NCBI RefSeq assembly: GCF_026151205.1
Contig: NC_087080.1
Location: 2,957,096-3,017,095, forward strand
Reading direction: 5' to 3'
From: Bolinopsis microptera
Lineage: Eukaryota > Ctenophora > Tentaculata > Lobata > Bolinopsidae
Length of the DNA: 60,000 nt
The notes under the pieces were generated by a model. It did no database searches and had not been told where the DNA came from. It saw only the letters and a program-made list of their open reading frames with translations. This document shows positions 21,302 to 32,400 of this stretch, one piece after another. The stretch's first letter is position 1. Every line of letters starts with the position of its first letter. Position numbers and translations under genes: made by a program.

Positions 21302-22138
21302 GATTACCGTAGATCGGCGAGATGCACCACTGGGCCACTGGGCCATGCCGAGCTGCGAAGGATTGACATCGTGAATCAAACCATATCTAACTGTAGGCTT
21401 GCTGCTGTACTACCCAAGTTTGTATCTCATCGTGTGACCCCATGCATTGTGCAGTGTTGTTTCAGTTAGTGTCGGGGCGAAAGCCACGATACAGCTGCGC
21501 ATTCGTGCGCGGCGGGCCTACAACGTATATGGGCATGGCATTCCCGAGTCAGATCAAGTTAAAATTAAGACAGTATATCATTTTTAGGGAGGCTTGGGTT
21601 TTTTTGGCTCATCAACCGAATTTTTCGTTGCATTTTAATCGCTACAAACTTTCCAATGCCGTGACGTCACGTTGAAATGGTGCATAAGGACATAATTTTA
21701 ACTGTAATTTCCAATAGGTTAATGGTATACATTCGCAAAAAACAAATTATCATCATGGCGGAAAAAAGTGTATCTTTCATTTCCAATCTACTGGGATAAA
21801 ATCGGTAGATGTGCCAAAAAAACCCAGCCACTCTAAATCTAATTAATAGATGCTAACAGAGTCGATATATTCTAATATTGCCATGGTATGGGGTGGCAAG
21901 TCCTTATACATCGTGGTCCGGTAGTTTCATCGCGTCTTAATATATCACAGTGCTGGCAAACATGACCGTGCTTTTTATACATGATATACTATTACAGTTA
22001 TACCCCCTTTACTGTTTTTCAGTCATTAAGGCTCATAAGAAGTCGTTCGGCAGGTTTATTTTTAGTTTAAAACATTCTAATTCGATGTCAAAGATGACAG
22101 GAATAAGAAATATTTATGTGGAGCAAGGACAAAACAAA
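21302..22138. other. intergenic, no gene recognised
   Basis: About 840 bases without a recognisable gene or shared repeat. Confidence 0.4.
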
Positions 22139-22347
22139 ATCGCAATTATTTAGGCCAAAAATTGCGGCACCGCGACATGCCAAACTAGGCGAAATCGCGG
22201 CCAAAATCTCGAAAATCGCGGCTCGTTAGTCTAGTTAGATTAACTATAAATACTGAGCAGTGCTTGCTTTTAGATCAGCCCTTCGCCGCGATTTCGCCTA
22301 GTTTGGCATGTCGCGGTGCCGAAATTTTTGGCCTAAATAATCGCGAC
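22139..22347. mobile_element. foldback element with ~62-bp arms
   Basis: The left arm (22139-22200) and the right arm (about 22284-22347) are nearly perfect reverse complements and share GCACCGCGACATGCCAAACT and AGGCGAAATCGCGG. About 80 bases separate them. The structure is typical of a small foldback or MITE insertion. Confidence 0.8.
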
Positions 22348-22576
22348 GATGAGACGATCTCGAAAGTTTCTCCCCGCTCGCAAGACCTCGCCAGAACGGA
22401 ACTCGATGTTCCACTTCTAAAGATTATTTTTTGTTGGGACCGAGGGCTCATCGTCGAGTATAACTATAATGCAGACACTCCTGAGTATGTTCGTAGAAAT
22501 ATTTCCTTTACCCTCAGCCTCATGAGCTGTTGTCCGTATTGAGTTCACTAACGTTTGTTATAATAATAAAGTTTAT

Positions 22577-23409
22577 ATACCTTATCAGACCTTATTTGAC
22601 CGGACATTAAATTTTGTATTTAAATGAACGGACATAATTATGAACGGACATTAAAATGAACGCCCGAAGGCATTCAAAACCATCAAAAATCCGAATTTGC
22701 TCATATTTTTTTTGTGCGTTTTAAAATATTAGCAGAATTTTTAATTTCTAAATTAATTTTTAAATTTCATACAATAAGCAAGAAAGGCAGTCGTTAATGA
22801 TTAAGCAGTAAAAATTTCAAAATATCTGTAAGTGTAGATCAGTGTCTATGATTATGAAAGTTGAGTAAAAACAACTGATACGAAATATGATTATGACCAG
22901 ATTTGATGATCATATCACAGATCATCTTCCTCAAATGGGTTATCGTGCATTGAATATTTCATGCTTACAGCTTAAACCTAAAGCAATAGCATCATATCAA
23001 CAATACCTGCTTTTTGAAACAATTTTTATTTGACCACCTCGGTCCTGCATTTTAGTGTAAACTTTTACAAGATGTGGAGATAAATAATGACTCCGAAGAA
23101 TTGAACGAAGAAGCCAAAGATCAAGAAAGTGATCATATTTAAATTGTATAATAACTTGTTTTTCATTGATCCGAATCCGATGATATGAATTACAATCGAC
23201 TGAAATTAAAAAGTTGTCATATGACATATCCTAAACATATATCAATGAGTTCGTAGTGGAATAATTTTGGAAAAAATCTCAACGGACTTTAACTTGGACG
23301 GACCTTGAACGGACGGACTTTAATTGAACGGACATTAAGATGAACGCTAGGACCTCCATGCAGCGTTCAATTAATGTCCGTTCAAATAAGGTCCCATAAG
23401 GTAATATAG
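22577..23409. mobile_element. MITE-like element with repeated GAACGGACATTAA motif
   Basis: The left end ACCTTATCAGACCTTATTTG and the right end CAAATAAGGTCCCATAAGGT are inverted repeats. Just inside both ends, and again at 22640 and 23320, the word GAACGGACATTAA or its complement recurs, which may mark transposase-binding sites. No transposase is encoded. Confidence 0.7.
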
Positions 23410-23424
23410 ATTGACTAGTATAAT

Positions 23425-24152
23425 AACCCGTGCCTTCGGCCGAGACCTACACAGACATTTTGGGATTATTAGTATACTTATAGATTGTCTTAACAATCTC
23501 ATATGATTCAATGTCACTTAACAAATTAACTCCTATAAACTAACCTTATGCCTAACACATTATATATTTTATTTCCTCATCTTTGCCCTTGTTCATCTTC
23601 TCGCACAATTCCTTAAGTGGGGTCAATAATTTTTCGTGATTTCGAACAAATTTTGCTTTCCCACGACAGTTAAATGGCATTGTATTTGAATTTAATGCCA
23701 CCTTGAATGGGTATGAAGTGGCATATTCAATCAGTGATCGACAGATATGCTTACCTAAACACAAGGAAATGTTTTCAAAGGTAAAATGTTATGAGTTTAC
23801 ATTTCGACTTTGTAAAGTACCCTGACATTATAATCAAAAAGAGATGATATTTTACCAAAACCCATAACCATAGATTGGGTAGAGTGGACCGCTGCCAGTG
23901 TCTCTCTTTCCCAAACAAAAGGAAATGATGTCAATTTGAATGACCGTTCTCAAATGCAAAACCTACCAGGACGCGCGCCGAGTTGGACTAAATATTTGGA
24001 ATAAATATTTTACGACTACGAGTATCACCCGTTAAGAATGAATTGGAAAAACGAGCGACCGATTTCATTCTCGGTATCATTATTTGCATTTGAGAACGGT
24101 CATTCAAATTGGTTTGGGAAAGAGAGAGACACTGGCAGCGGTCTGTCTTTCC
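23425..24152. repeat. composite repeat copy 1, ending in an inverted-repeat element
   Basis: From AACCCGTGCCTTCGGCCGAG onward this matches 24704-25207 with few differences. Its last part carries an inverted pair: GACCGCTGCCAGTGTCTCTC and TCAAATGCAAAA near 23890-23957, and their reverse complements at 24088-24152. The interval between the arms includes GGACGCGCGCCGAGTTGGAC, also found at 45148. Confidence 0.75.
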
Positions 24153-24153
24153 A

Positions 24154-24650
24154 AACGGGAATTAACGAATACCTCTATTTGAATCATCCAACATGTATAC
24201 CTAAATACACTTGATGCGAATAACTATAAGAAACGATGTGAAGTTTGTAAAGTAGCTTACGTCCAGTAAAAACGCATAGAAACATAACAATAGCCAGGAC
24301 CCAGGTCATGTGTCATATATTTAAGAGGTGCATGCTTATTTGAGCTACCGTCCCTGGAAGTCCCTGTCTCCTCATCGTTAACCCGTAAGGGGTTGCACCA
24401 GGGGCGGTGGTAACAGAACTTCAAGACTTTCGGAGTCTGTTGTCGATATCTATATATAATATAATTATGGTATATAACTTGGGAGTCTCTCTTTCTAGCA
24501 GCAGGAGTTGGAGAATGGGGACGCGTTGTGAAAGCCACCGCAAGGAAGGCTTACAGTCGACGCCGACCAATCAAAAGAAGCTTATTTGAGCTAAAAATAT
24601 TAGTTACATGTTTGATGATTCAAATAGAGGTATTCGTTAGTTCCCGTTTG
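24154..24650. mobile_element. inverted-repeat element between two composite repeats
   Basis: CCAAACGGGAATTAACGAAT (24154) and the following CTCTATTTGAATCATC pair with their near-exact reverse complement ending at 24650. The arms are ~38 bases and the interior ~420 bases. No known domain is encoded inside. Confidence 0.75.
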
Positions 24651-24703
24651 GAAAGATGGCTGTTTTAAAAATATACTTACAACCTAATAGTAATAGGTCT
24701 CAA

Positions 24704-25561
24704 AACCCGTGCCTTCGGCCGAGACCTACACAGAAATTCTGGGATTATTAGTATAGATTGTCTTAACAATCTCATGATTCAATGTCACTTAATAAATTAA
24801 CTCCTATAAACTAACATTACATATTTTATTTCCTCATCTTTGCCCTTGTTCATCTTCTCGCACAATTCCTTAAGTGGGGTCAATAATTTTTCGTGATTTC
24901 GAACAAATTTTGCTTTCCCACGACAGTTAAATGGCATTGTATTTGATTTAATGCCACCTTGAATAAGTATAAAGTGGCATATTCAATCAGTGATCGACAG
25001 ATATGCTTACCTAAACACAAGGAAATGTTTTCAAAGGTATAAAGTTATGAGTTTACATTTCGACTTTGTAAAGTACCCTGACATTATAATCAAAAAGAGA
25101 TGATATTTTACCAAAACCCATAATCATGGGTAGAGTGGACCACTGCCAGTGTCTCTCTTTCCCAAACAAAAGGAAATATTTGAATGACCGTTCTCAAATG
25201 CAAAATGATACCGAGAATGAAATCGGTCGCTCGTTTTTCCCATTCATTTACAATTGTAATAAATTAAAAAGAACTACCTGAAGGCAGCTATACTCGGCAA
25301 TAACTATTTAATAAACATTAGCTAATTGGACACTAACTACCGATGTTAGTGTTATCCCGAAATACTAAGTATCGACCCGAACGCAACCCAAAGAAATGTG
25401 TACAGCATGTGATTGATGTAATTAATCGAAACTTATAACAATTCGTAAGCCGTGAATGAATTGGAAAAGCGAGCGACCGATTTCATTCTTGGTATCATTT
25501 TGCATTTGAGAACGGTCATTCAAATTGGTTTGGGAAAGAGAGACACTGGCAGCAGTCTGTC
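24704..25561. repeat. composite repeat copy 2, ending in an inverted-repeat element
   Basis: This is the second copy of 23425-24152. The inverted arms lie at about 25137-25207 and 25497-25561, and the interior is longer (~290 bases). The right end is truncated compared with the copy at 44998-45580. Confidence 0.75.
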
Positions 25562-26210
25562 CGCCCCTTACCTGCCCCCCCCCTCTTCCTACACCCCTGC
25601 CTAAAGCTTGTTTCTATTTGTATTACGTAGATCAGAGATTACTACATAGTGTGACAATATTGGTATATATTCACTGCCCGCCGAATTTAAGCGATATCTT
25701 ATCATCTGATAAAGATATCGTTATGTGAGTTATGTAAGTTTACCTAGAGGATAGGACGATTATCCTAACCATGGAGGGTTAATATAGTTTCATAGTGTGA
25801 CAAATTTTACCTCATCGTGCCATTTAATAGGGCCACTAATATTTACCAATATCTTCAAACTTCAATGAACGTGTCCATATATTAGGAAGCCTGGTGTCTG
25901 GTATTCTGGTGACCTGGTCAAACCAGCGCAGGCAGTTTGCTCCTATGTACGTCTCTACTGGATTTATCCTTGCACGCTCCAGCACTTTTGTGTTTCTAAC
26001 CCGGTCGAGCCATCTTATCCTAATGCAGAATACCCCAGAGTTATTCTCGATAAAAGGAGTTGAGACGAGCTGTGTCTTTGTTGTGCCACGTGACAGTTTA
26101 TTATTATTTTATCGACCGAATAAAATAAACTGGTCCCTTCCAAGCTTTATAAGTTGGTTTTTATTAAGCTTAATAAGTTAATTCTCATTGAGTTTATTAG
26201 CTTGATTTTT
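25562..26210. other. intergenic, no gene recognised
   Basis: About 650 bases with a C-rich stretch at 25563-25600. No gene or shared repeat was recognised. Confidence 0.4.
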
Positions 26211-26662
26211 ACGGTGACCGACAACTAAGAACCTGTAAATTCGGGCTCCTACAGGGATCACATCAGCCGGACAACCAAGAACCTGGGTAGGGTTCACATG
26301 GCAGGGTAGCAAGTAACTGTGTATTAAGAAGGGCTCTTACAAATTCGCTCGCCAAAAAATTATCACGTGACTTTGGTTTTTATGGTTTTGCAGCCGAACA
26401 AAAAGGTTTTACATAAACTCTAAAATCTTTGTCTGAATTAGTGCAACAGAAATAATATAAATTTAATAAACTTATACTGCACAGCAAGGCTCACAGCTGT
26501 GAAATCATTGGACACCTGAAAGTATCTCCAGAGGTTCTTAGTTGTCGGGGATATGTATTGATTGGTTCTTAGTTGTCGGAGCTGATTGGATTTCCCAAGC
26601 TAGCATGTTAATTAGTTAACTAAGTGAAATTTACAGGTTCGTAGTTGTTCGGCAGCCGGTTT
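26211..26662. mobile_element. MITE-like element with CCGACAACTAAGAACC ends
   Basis: The left end CCGACAACTAAGAACCTGTA pairs with TACAGGTTCGTAGTTGTTCGG at the right end. TTTTTA directly flanks both ends and could be a target-site duplication. Additional GGTTCTTAGTTGTCGG copies sit inside at 26533 and 26565, facing the right end. No transposase frame is present. Confidence 0.7.
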
Positions 26663-26878
26663 TTATTAAGTTAAGTAACTTGTACCTAGTTTAATAGTTA
26701 GACGGTAATTTATCTGAACTAGTTGATCTATTTCCTTTAAATGTCTTTACATTTACACTTTTACATTCGTTGCTAAATTGTAGCTCTCTTATCAGTAGTT
26801 CTGTGTGCGCGTTGAATTATCTCTCTGGCTTTGTAGATTTGTATACATTGTTTGTACATTTTCTGTACAACGTGTACG

Positions 26879-27133
26879 ATGCCTTATCCGCTACAGAGTG
26901 AACATTTTGAGATGGTAGATGATGCTATGGTTGAGAATGGCCAGTTCCTTACGGAATATGTGAATCAGATACACATGGCGACGGACAGTATTTTCAAGGA
27001 GATTAGAAGTAAAATCGGAGTTGAACACAACGATGATGTGCGATTTGATAAACTGAACCAGAGAAGTGTGCCTAGAGAAAGGTTATCAGAATGGTTAGAA
27101 ACAATGTGCTGGATACTGTTCGAGTCCTACTAA
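26879..27133 (+). pseudogene. N-terminal part of LINE-D ORF1, frameshifted
   Basis: An 84-codon frame starts with ATG at 26879 and ends with TAA at 27131, just before and in a different frame from the main ORF1 at 27225. The protein is polar and probably helical, with acidic and amphipathic stretches such as FLTEYVNQIHMATDSIFKEI. The main ORF1 frame is open upstream only to a TAG at 27201, preceded in the same frame by Ser/Thr-rich codons. The simplest reading is one ORF1 with a frameshift before 27133 and an in-frame TAG at 27201. A separate small upstream ORF is the alternative. Confidence 0.55.
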
Positions 27134-27224
27134 CCTAAGCTTGATCCCCTCGAGTCCTCTGGAGTCCCACAGCCCTACCTCTAGTTCGAGTACCACGACG
27201 TAGAGCGACACATCTGAAAAGGGG

Positions 27225-28910
27225 TTGCTGGGCAGTGGTGCCCCCACCACTGCCGCAGATCAAAAACACTGCTCGGCAAACCCTCAAGCTGAAGGTAAGA
27301 TAAACGTCGAAAATCACAGTACGCAGACAGAGTTTGTTGGTTTTTGGGTACCTACTTTTACGCCAGAAACTTGCCTCGAGCTACTGCCGTCACTTACACC
27401 GGACCAACTTTATCGTGAATCTTTAAGTGCCGGACTCTGTAAATCTACAAACAAAACGCTACGAAAACCATACATGACAGCAAAGCTAAATCTAGACTCT
27501 AGATACTATGATCATCTTATCAGAAATCCAACTGATAAGCAGACTATACACGATAATCTAACCTCCGATTTTTGCATGCTGCTGGAAAAAGCCGAACATA
27601 CGCTTGACGAATACAAGGAGGTGATAAGGAGCTCTAGTTCTCTCGTCGCTAGGAACTCTACTCCCAACACTACTTCGGATCCCTCAACCTTCGTCACAGG
27701 TTCGCCAGCCGGACACGAGGAAGTACTAGAAGCTACTCCGGTAAGAAGTTTGCGATCAAAGTTTGAGTTTGAAACGCATAATGTTTGTGATGGACTGGAC
27801 TTTCAACGCATAGGATCACGTGACGTCTCTTACTTCGGCTCCAGTAAATACAGTTACGGCAGTATTACCCATCGCGCTAAGGCCTACCCACCATCTGATC
27901 ACGCTGTAAATAAGATACTAGACTGTATAGCTGAGGAATTAGACGATCCCACCTTCAATAGGGATAACGTTTCTTGCATGGTCACTAGATACCAGACAGG
28001 CTCAGACTCTATCCCGTTTCACTCGGATAATGAAACAGGCTTAACGGGTGAAATCATCACTGCCAGCTTTGGGGCCACTCGCACCTTAACTTTCCGTAAC
28101 TTAGTCACTGATGAGCGACGTGAACACGAACTAAGTAATGGCACAGTGTACGCAATGACCACAGAGTCTCAGTTTTTCTGGGAGCATGCGATACAACCCG
28201 AACCTGGCGTCACCTCGTGTCGTGTGGCAGTGACCTTTAGACGCATAGACAAGCCCATGCGCACGCACATTCCTAAAATCCATGAACCGTCAATAGCACC
28301 ATCCGACCCCCTGAGACCCTCCAAACAGACTGTCCTATACCTTACTGACTCTATGATACGTAACACCCCATCATCTTTCCCCTCTAACTTTCGTGTCATA
28401 AAGCGTGACATGTACCAACTCACGGACTTAATGAAGTTTGAAAATTTTTTTGAAAACTGCGATTATGTGATTATATCTTCCGGTATTAATGATTTGTCGA
28501 GATATGACCATAGAAGCTATACACTTTCCCGTGAAATTAGGGACAATTTTAACTACTTGTTTGCTAGATACCCAAAAACAGTGTTTGTTTTCAACTCCCT
28601 TCTTAGAACGAGATTTGCATGGTTAAATAAGGAAGTTGATTTGTTTAACCGCTGCATGTTTGACTTTAGTCTGATCGAAAATCGTAACTTTTGGTTTTTC
28701 GACTCCCACCATATTTGTAGAGTGATATTTAACAAAGGGTTTGAGATTTTAGATAGATCTGGAAATGGGATTCACATTACTCAGCTGCCCAAGAGTGAGA
28801 TAGCTAACTGTCTGGTGACCGGTGTTCAAAAACTCTCTATGCGAAGCGAGAAAGTTCGAAAGCACTGGCCATTAAGGCGGGAGTTTGTCTCGCTCTTGCC
28901 TGGTAACTAA
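27225..28910 (+). CDS. LINE-D ORF1: AlkB-like 2OG-Fe(II) dioxygenase fused to SGNH hydrolase-like domain
   Basis: The open stretch of 561 codons begins without an ATG (27225 is TTG), so it is probably the larger part of an ORF1 that once began upstream. Residues ~190-342 form the AlkB domain: DVSYFG and YSYG in the lid region, iron ligands H266-x-D268 and H321, and R333-x5-R339 (RVAVTFR). Residues ~368-520 are SGNH hydrolase-like: TDSM with Ser 376, SGIND (G420, N422, D423) and GNGIHI with His 517. Domain order and spacing match LINE-A ORF1 although overall identity is low, so the catalytic pattern has been kept across a long divergence. By analogy with AlkB, the substrate may be methylated bases in element RNA or cDNA; this is inference. 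ORF2 follows after 516 bases. Confidence 0.83.
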   Translation: MLGSGAPTTAADQKHCSANPQAEGKINVENHSTQTEFVGFWVPTFTPETCLELLPSLTPDQLYRESLSAGLCKSTNKTLRKPYMTAKLNLDSRYYDHLIRNPTDKQTIHDNLTSDFCMLLEKAEHTLDEYKEVIRSSSSLVARNSTPNTTSDPSTFVTGSPAGHEEVLEATPVRSLRSKFEFETHNVCDGLDFQRIGSRDVSYFGSSKYSYGSITHRAKAYPPSDHAVNKILDCIAEELDDPTFNRDNVSCMVTRYQTGSDSIPFHSDNETGLTGEIITASFGATRTLTFRNLVTDERREHELSNGTVYAMTTESQFFWEHAIQPEPGVTSCRVAVTFRRIDKPMRTHIPKIHEPSIAPSDPLRPSKQTVLYLTDSMIRNTPSSFPSNFRVIKRDMYQLTDLMKFENFFENCDYVIISSGINDLSRYDHRSYTLSREIRDNFNYLFARYPKTVFVFNSLLRTRFAWLNKEVDLFNRCMFDFSLIENRNFWFFDSHHICRVIFNKGFEILDRSGNGIHITQLPKSEIANCLVTGVQKLSMRSEKVRKHWPLRREFVSLLPGN

Positions 28911-29426
28911 CGGTTAAATACAAACTCACAAAGCCGTACCCAAGCCTACTACTTATACTTGCCGCGCCTAAATTTTCACAAAATTTTTACAAAATCTTTA
29001 AGGGATTATAGCTTACATTTTATAGTTATAATGAAAACCCTCGCATAAAAATATATAGTCATGCCCGTGCTCTTATCAGCTTATCGTAAGTTACTAGAAT
29101 TCTTGCCCGAGTTTTTTAAACACTTTAGAATAGTTCTGAAATCAGTACCGCTATCGTAATATTGTAATATTGTAGACTACGTTACGATTCTATCTACACA
29201 CAGAGCTGTACAGTTCTTGATAGGTAGGTCTAACAAGTTTTCTTTTTCTTCTTTACGCTTTCTCAGCACACAGTTTATTCCTCATTCATTCACACGCACA
29301 CACATTAGCATTTTATACATATTCTTAGACTGTACAAGCTATTCTATACACCATACTTTACACTCTTATCTTTTTAATATCTTACTTAATTATTCACAGA
29401 TATCTGGTATTTACACATCTTGAACA

Positions 29427-32400
29427 ATGGTTGAACCTAGTTTCAAATCACAATGCTCAAGTTGCTTCGGGTGGTCTTATGCTCCTAGAAATGTTTTCAT
29501 TTGTCCTCTATGTGACAAACCAGTTCATAAAAAATGCCTCAAAGATTATCTTGGTTGTATTACATGCTGTCTAAACCTAATACCTGGCTATAGAGTAACT
29601 TCCTACGAACTTAATGATAATTACAATACAATAACCCCCACTTTTAACCCCTATATTCGTTCTCACGTACTGAATCAAATAGGCGAACTTACTGATGAAA
29701 TAGATTCCAGCGAAATCGATCTCAACAATTGTATATCGGAGATATTGGTTAGCTGTAAGTACCAACACCCTGATAATATCAAGACCCCTAGCAATCGCGA
29801 AATTAAGATACTTTCGTTAAACGTTAGATCACTCGTGAAGAATATCTCGAATTTTAGAGAAGAAATAGAAACATTCTCCAAATTTGACCTCATCTGCCTC
29901 AATGAAACCAACTGTAAAATTTCTAATCTTCCTAATGGTCTGAACGACATTGAAATCGAACAGTTTTACGAGCCCTTTATCAAAGAACCTGCACGTAAAT
30001 CTGGAAAAGGAGGTGGTCTTGCGCTCTATGTTAACAAACGCGTTTGTGATTACGATAAAATACAGGAACTCGAACTCAATCTGAGTCCAGAAGAAGTTAC
30101 TTGCGGAGAATTTCAATTGCTTAAAATCAACAATTTTAAAAACGGAAATAAGACAAAAATCATCGTAAATTTCTACCGCTCGCCATCCACAAGCCCTAAA
30201 AAATTCCTTGAAAAGTTTGAAAACGTGCTCAGGGGTCTTGATAGACACTCCAGAAAGCAGATAGTCTTCCTGGGTGATGCAAATATTGATCTTATAAAAT
30301 ACGATACCGACGCTTACAGCCAGGATCTTATAAGCTTACTAGAAAAATATGGGTTTGCCCAGACTGTCTCCAAGCCTACCAGGGTAACTGACCACAGTGC
30401 AACGCTTATTGATCACGTGTATACTAATCACGTGACCAACGTTATTAGTTGTAATGTCGTGACGTTGGATATGTCAGATCATCTCGCGGTTAGCACGACC
30501 ATTAGTTTAGGAGCCACACCTAGTTTGAACGAGCGATTCCGTAGTCAACGTGTAAAGAACAACAACACTAGCTTGAAATTAGAGGCCCGTGTATTTAACG
30601 AAGCTAATCATGCTAAATTCAAAGAGCTTATTGTAAGTGAGACCTGGGATGATGCTACCTCCTCAACGTGCGCTGATGAACAATACAATTCCATCTATCA
30701 AACGTACATGAAACACTACAATACTGCATACCCCCTGAAGCGCGACAGTTCGAGAAGAAAATTCGAAAGAGCTGACCCAAAGCCTTGGATCTTACCCTGG
30801 CTTGAGGCGGCATGCAACCGCAAGAAGTTACTTTTTTTTGAAAAAACTATAAATCCATCACAAAAAAACTGCGACGCGTATGATAAAATGAAAAAGTTTT
30901 GTCACAAACATGTGAATCTAGCCAAAGAAAAGTACTATAAGAAAATGTTTGACAAATACCAAAACTGCTCTAAAAATCAATGGAAAATTATCAATGGCCT
31001 CCTGAACCGTAACAGAAAAAAGTTCGGACACACCCGTCTGAAGGACGACGATGGCACGATTATAAGCTCCGATCTGGCAGTCGCTGAGAAATTTAACGGC
31101 TACTTCTCCGGTATTGCAGCCAGTATCAAGAGGCAAATCGCTGCCCGTCGAACCTTTGACCCAGGTGGTTTCAAGCATTTTCTTAAGGCTTCGTGTAGTA
31201 ACTCGATGTTTCTTAAGCCTACATCACACGGTGAAGTCCAAAAGATAATATCAGGGCTTAAGAACAAGTCCACACTCGATTGTAAAATTGAGCCATTGAA
31301 AATTGCAAACAGCTGCGAAAACTTTACCAGGGCACTAGCTAATGTCATTAACTGTTCGTTCTCCAGTGGTACCTTCCCAAATGCTCTAAAAACTGCGAAA
31401 GTCGTTCCTATCCACAAAGGTGGTTCAAAATTGGAAGTAGCTAATTATAGGCCGATCTCTCTTTTGGGATCATTCTCGAAAATTTATGAGAAACTTATGC
31501 ATGCTCGTGTTTTAGAATTTTTAGATAAGAACGATTCTCTTTTCGAAAATCAATACGGATTTCGGCCAGGAAGATCGTGCGAACATGCACTGCTCAATGC
31601 CCAAAATTCTATACTACACTCTCTGAATAAGAAACAAATTTCCCTACTGCTCCTGCTCGATTACAGTAAAGCCTTTGACGTGCTTGATCATGAGACCTTA
31701 CTTAAGAAGCTTGACCATTGTGGGATCAGGGGAGTCGCGCACGAATGGTTTAGATCTTACCTTTGTAATCGATCTCAATACGTAACTTTAAACGGAACTT
31801 GCTCTTCTAGCATGCCCATAGTTTACGGCGTACCTCAGGGTAGCATTTTAGGACCTCTCTTATTTGTAATTTATATAAACGACCTACCTGGAATTAGTGA
31901 TTTTGCAAAGTTCATCCTTTATGCCGACGACGCAAACATATTAATTAGTGGAACCACCCTAGAAGAAATACAATTAAAAGCTAATCAGCTAATTTCACGT
32001 CTTGTAGATTGGGTAGGTGCTAATGGGCTATCTTTAAATGTAAAGAAGACGTGTTACATGATTTTCACTAGAAAAAGAATCGACTTCAGCGGCTTTAATT
32101 TGTCCATTGACAACACTGTAATCGAACGTAAGACTGAAGCAAGATTTTTAGGAGTGATCCTAGACGAAAAGCTCACTTGGCAAAAACACATTACGGCAGT
32201 TAGAATAAAGATGGGTCGCTACCTCGGAGTTATGTATAAGCTAAAGCACCTTCTACCTATCAAAGCCCGCCTAAACATTTTCCAAAGCCTTATCCAATCC
32301 CATCTAAATTTCTGTTCTTTAGTGTGGGGATTTGCCTCAAAATGTCACATTGAATCTCTGTTCACCAAGCAAAAGCAGGGAATTAGAGCTGTTATGTCAG

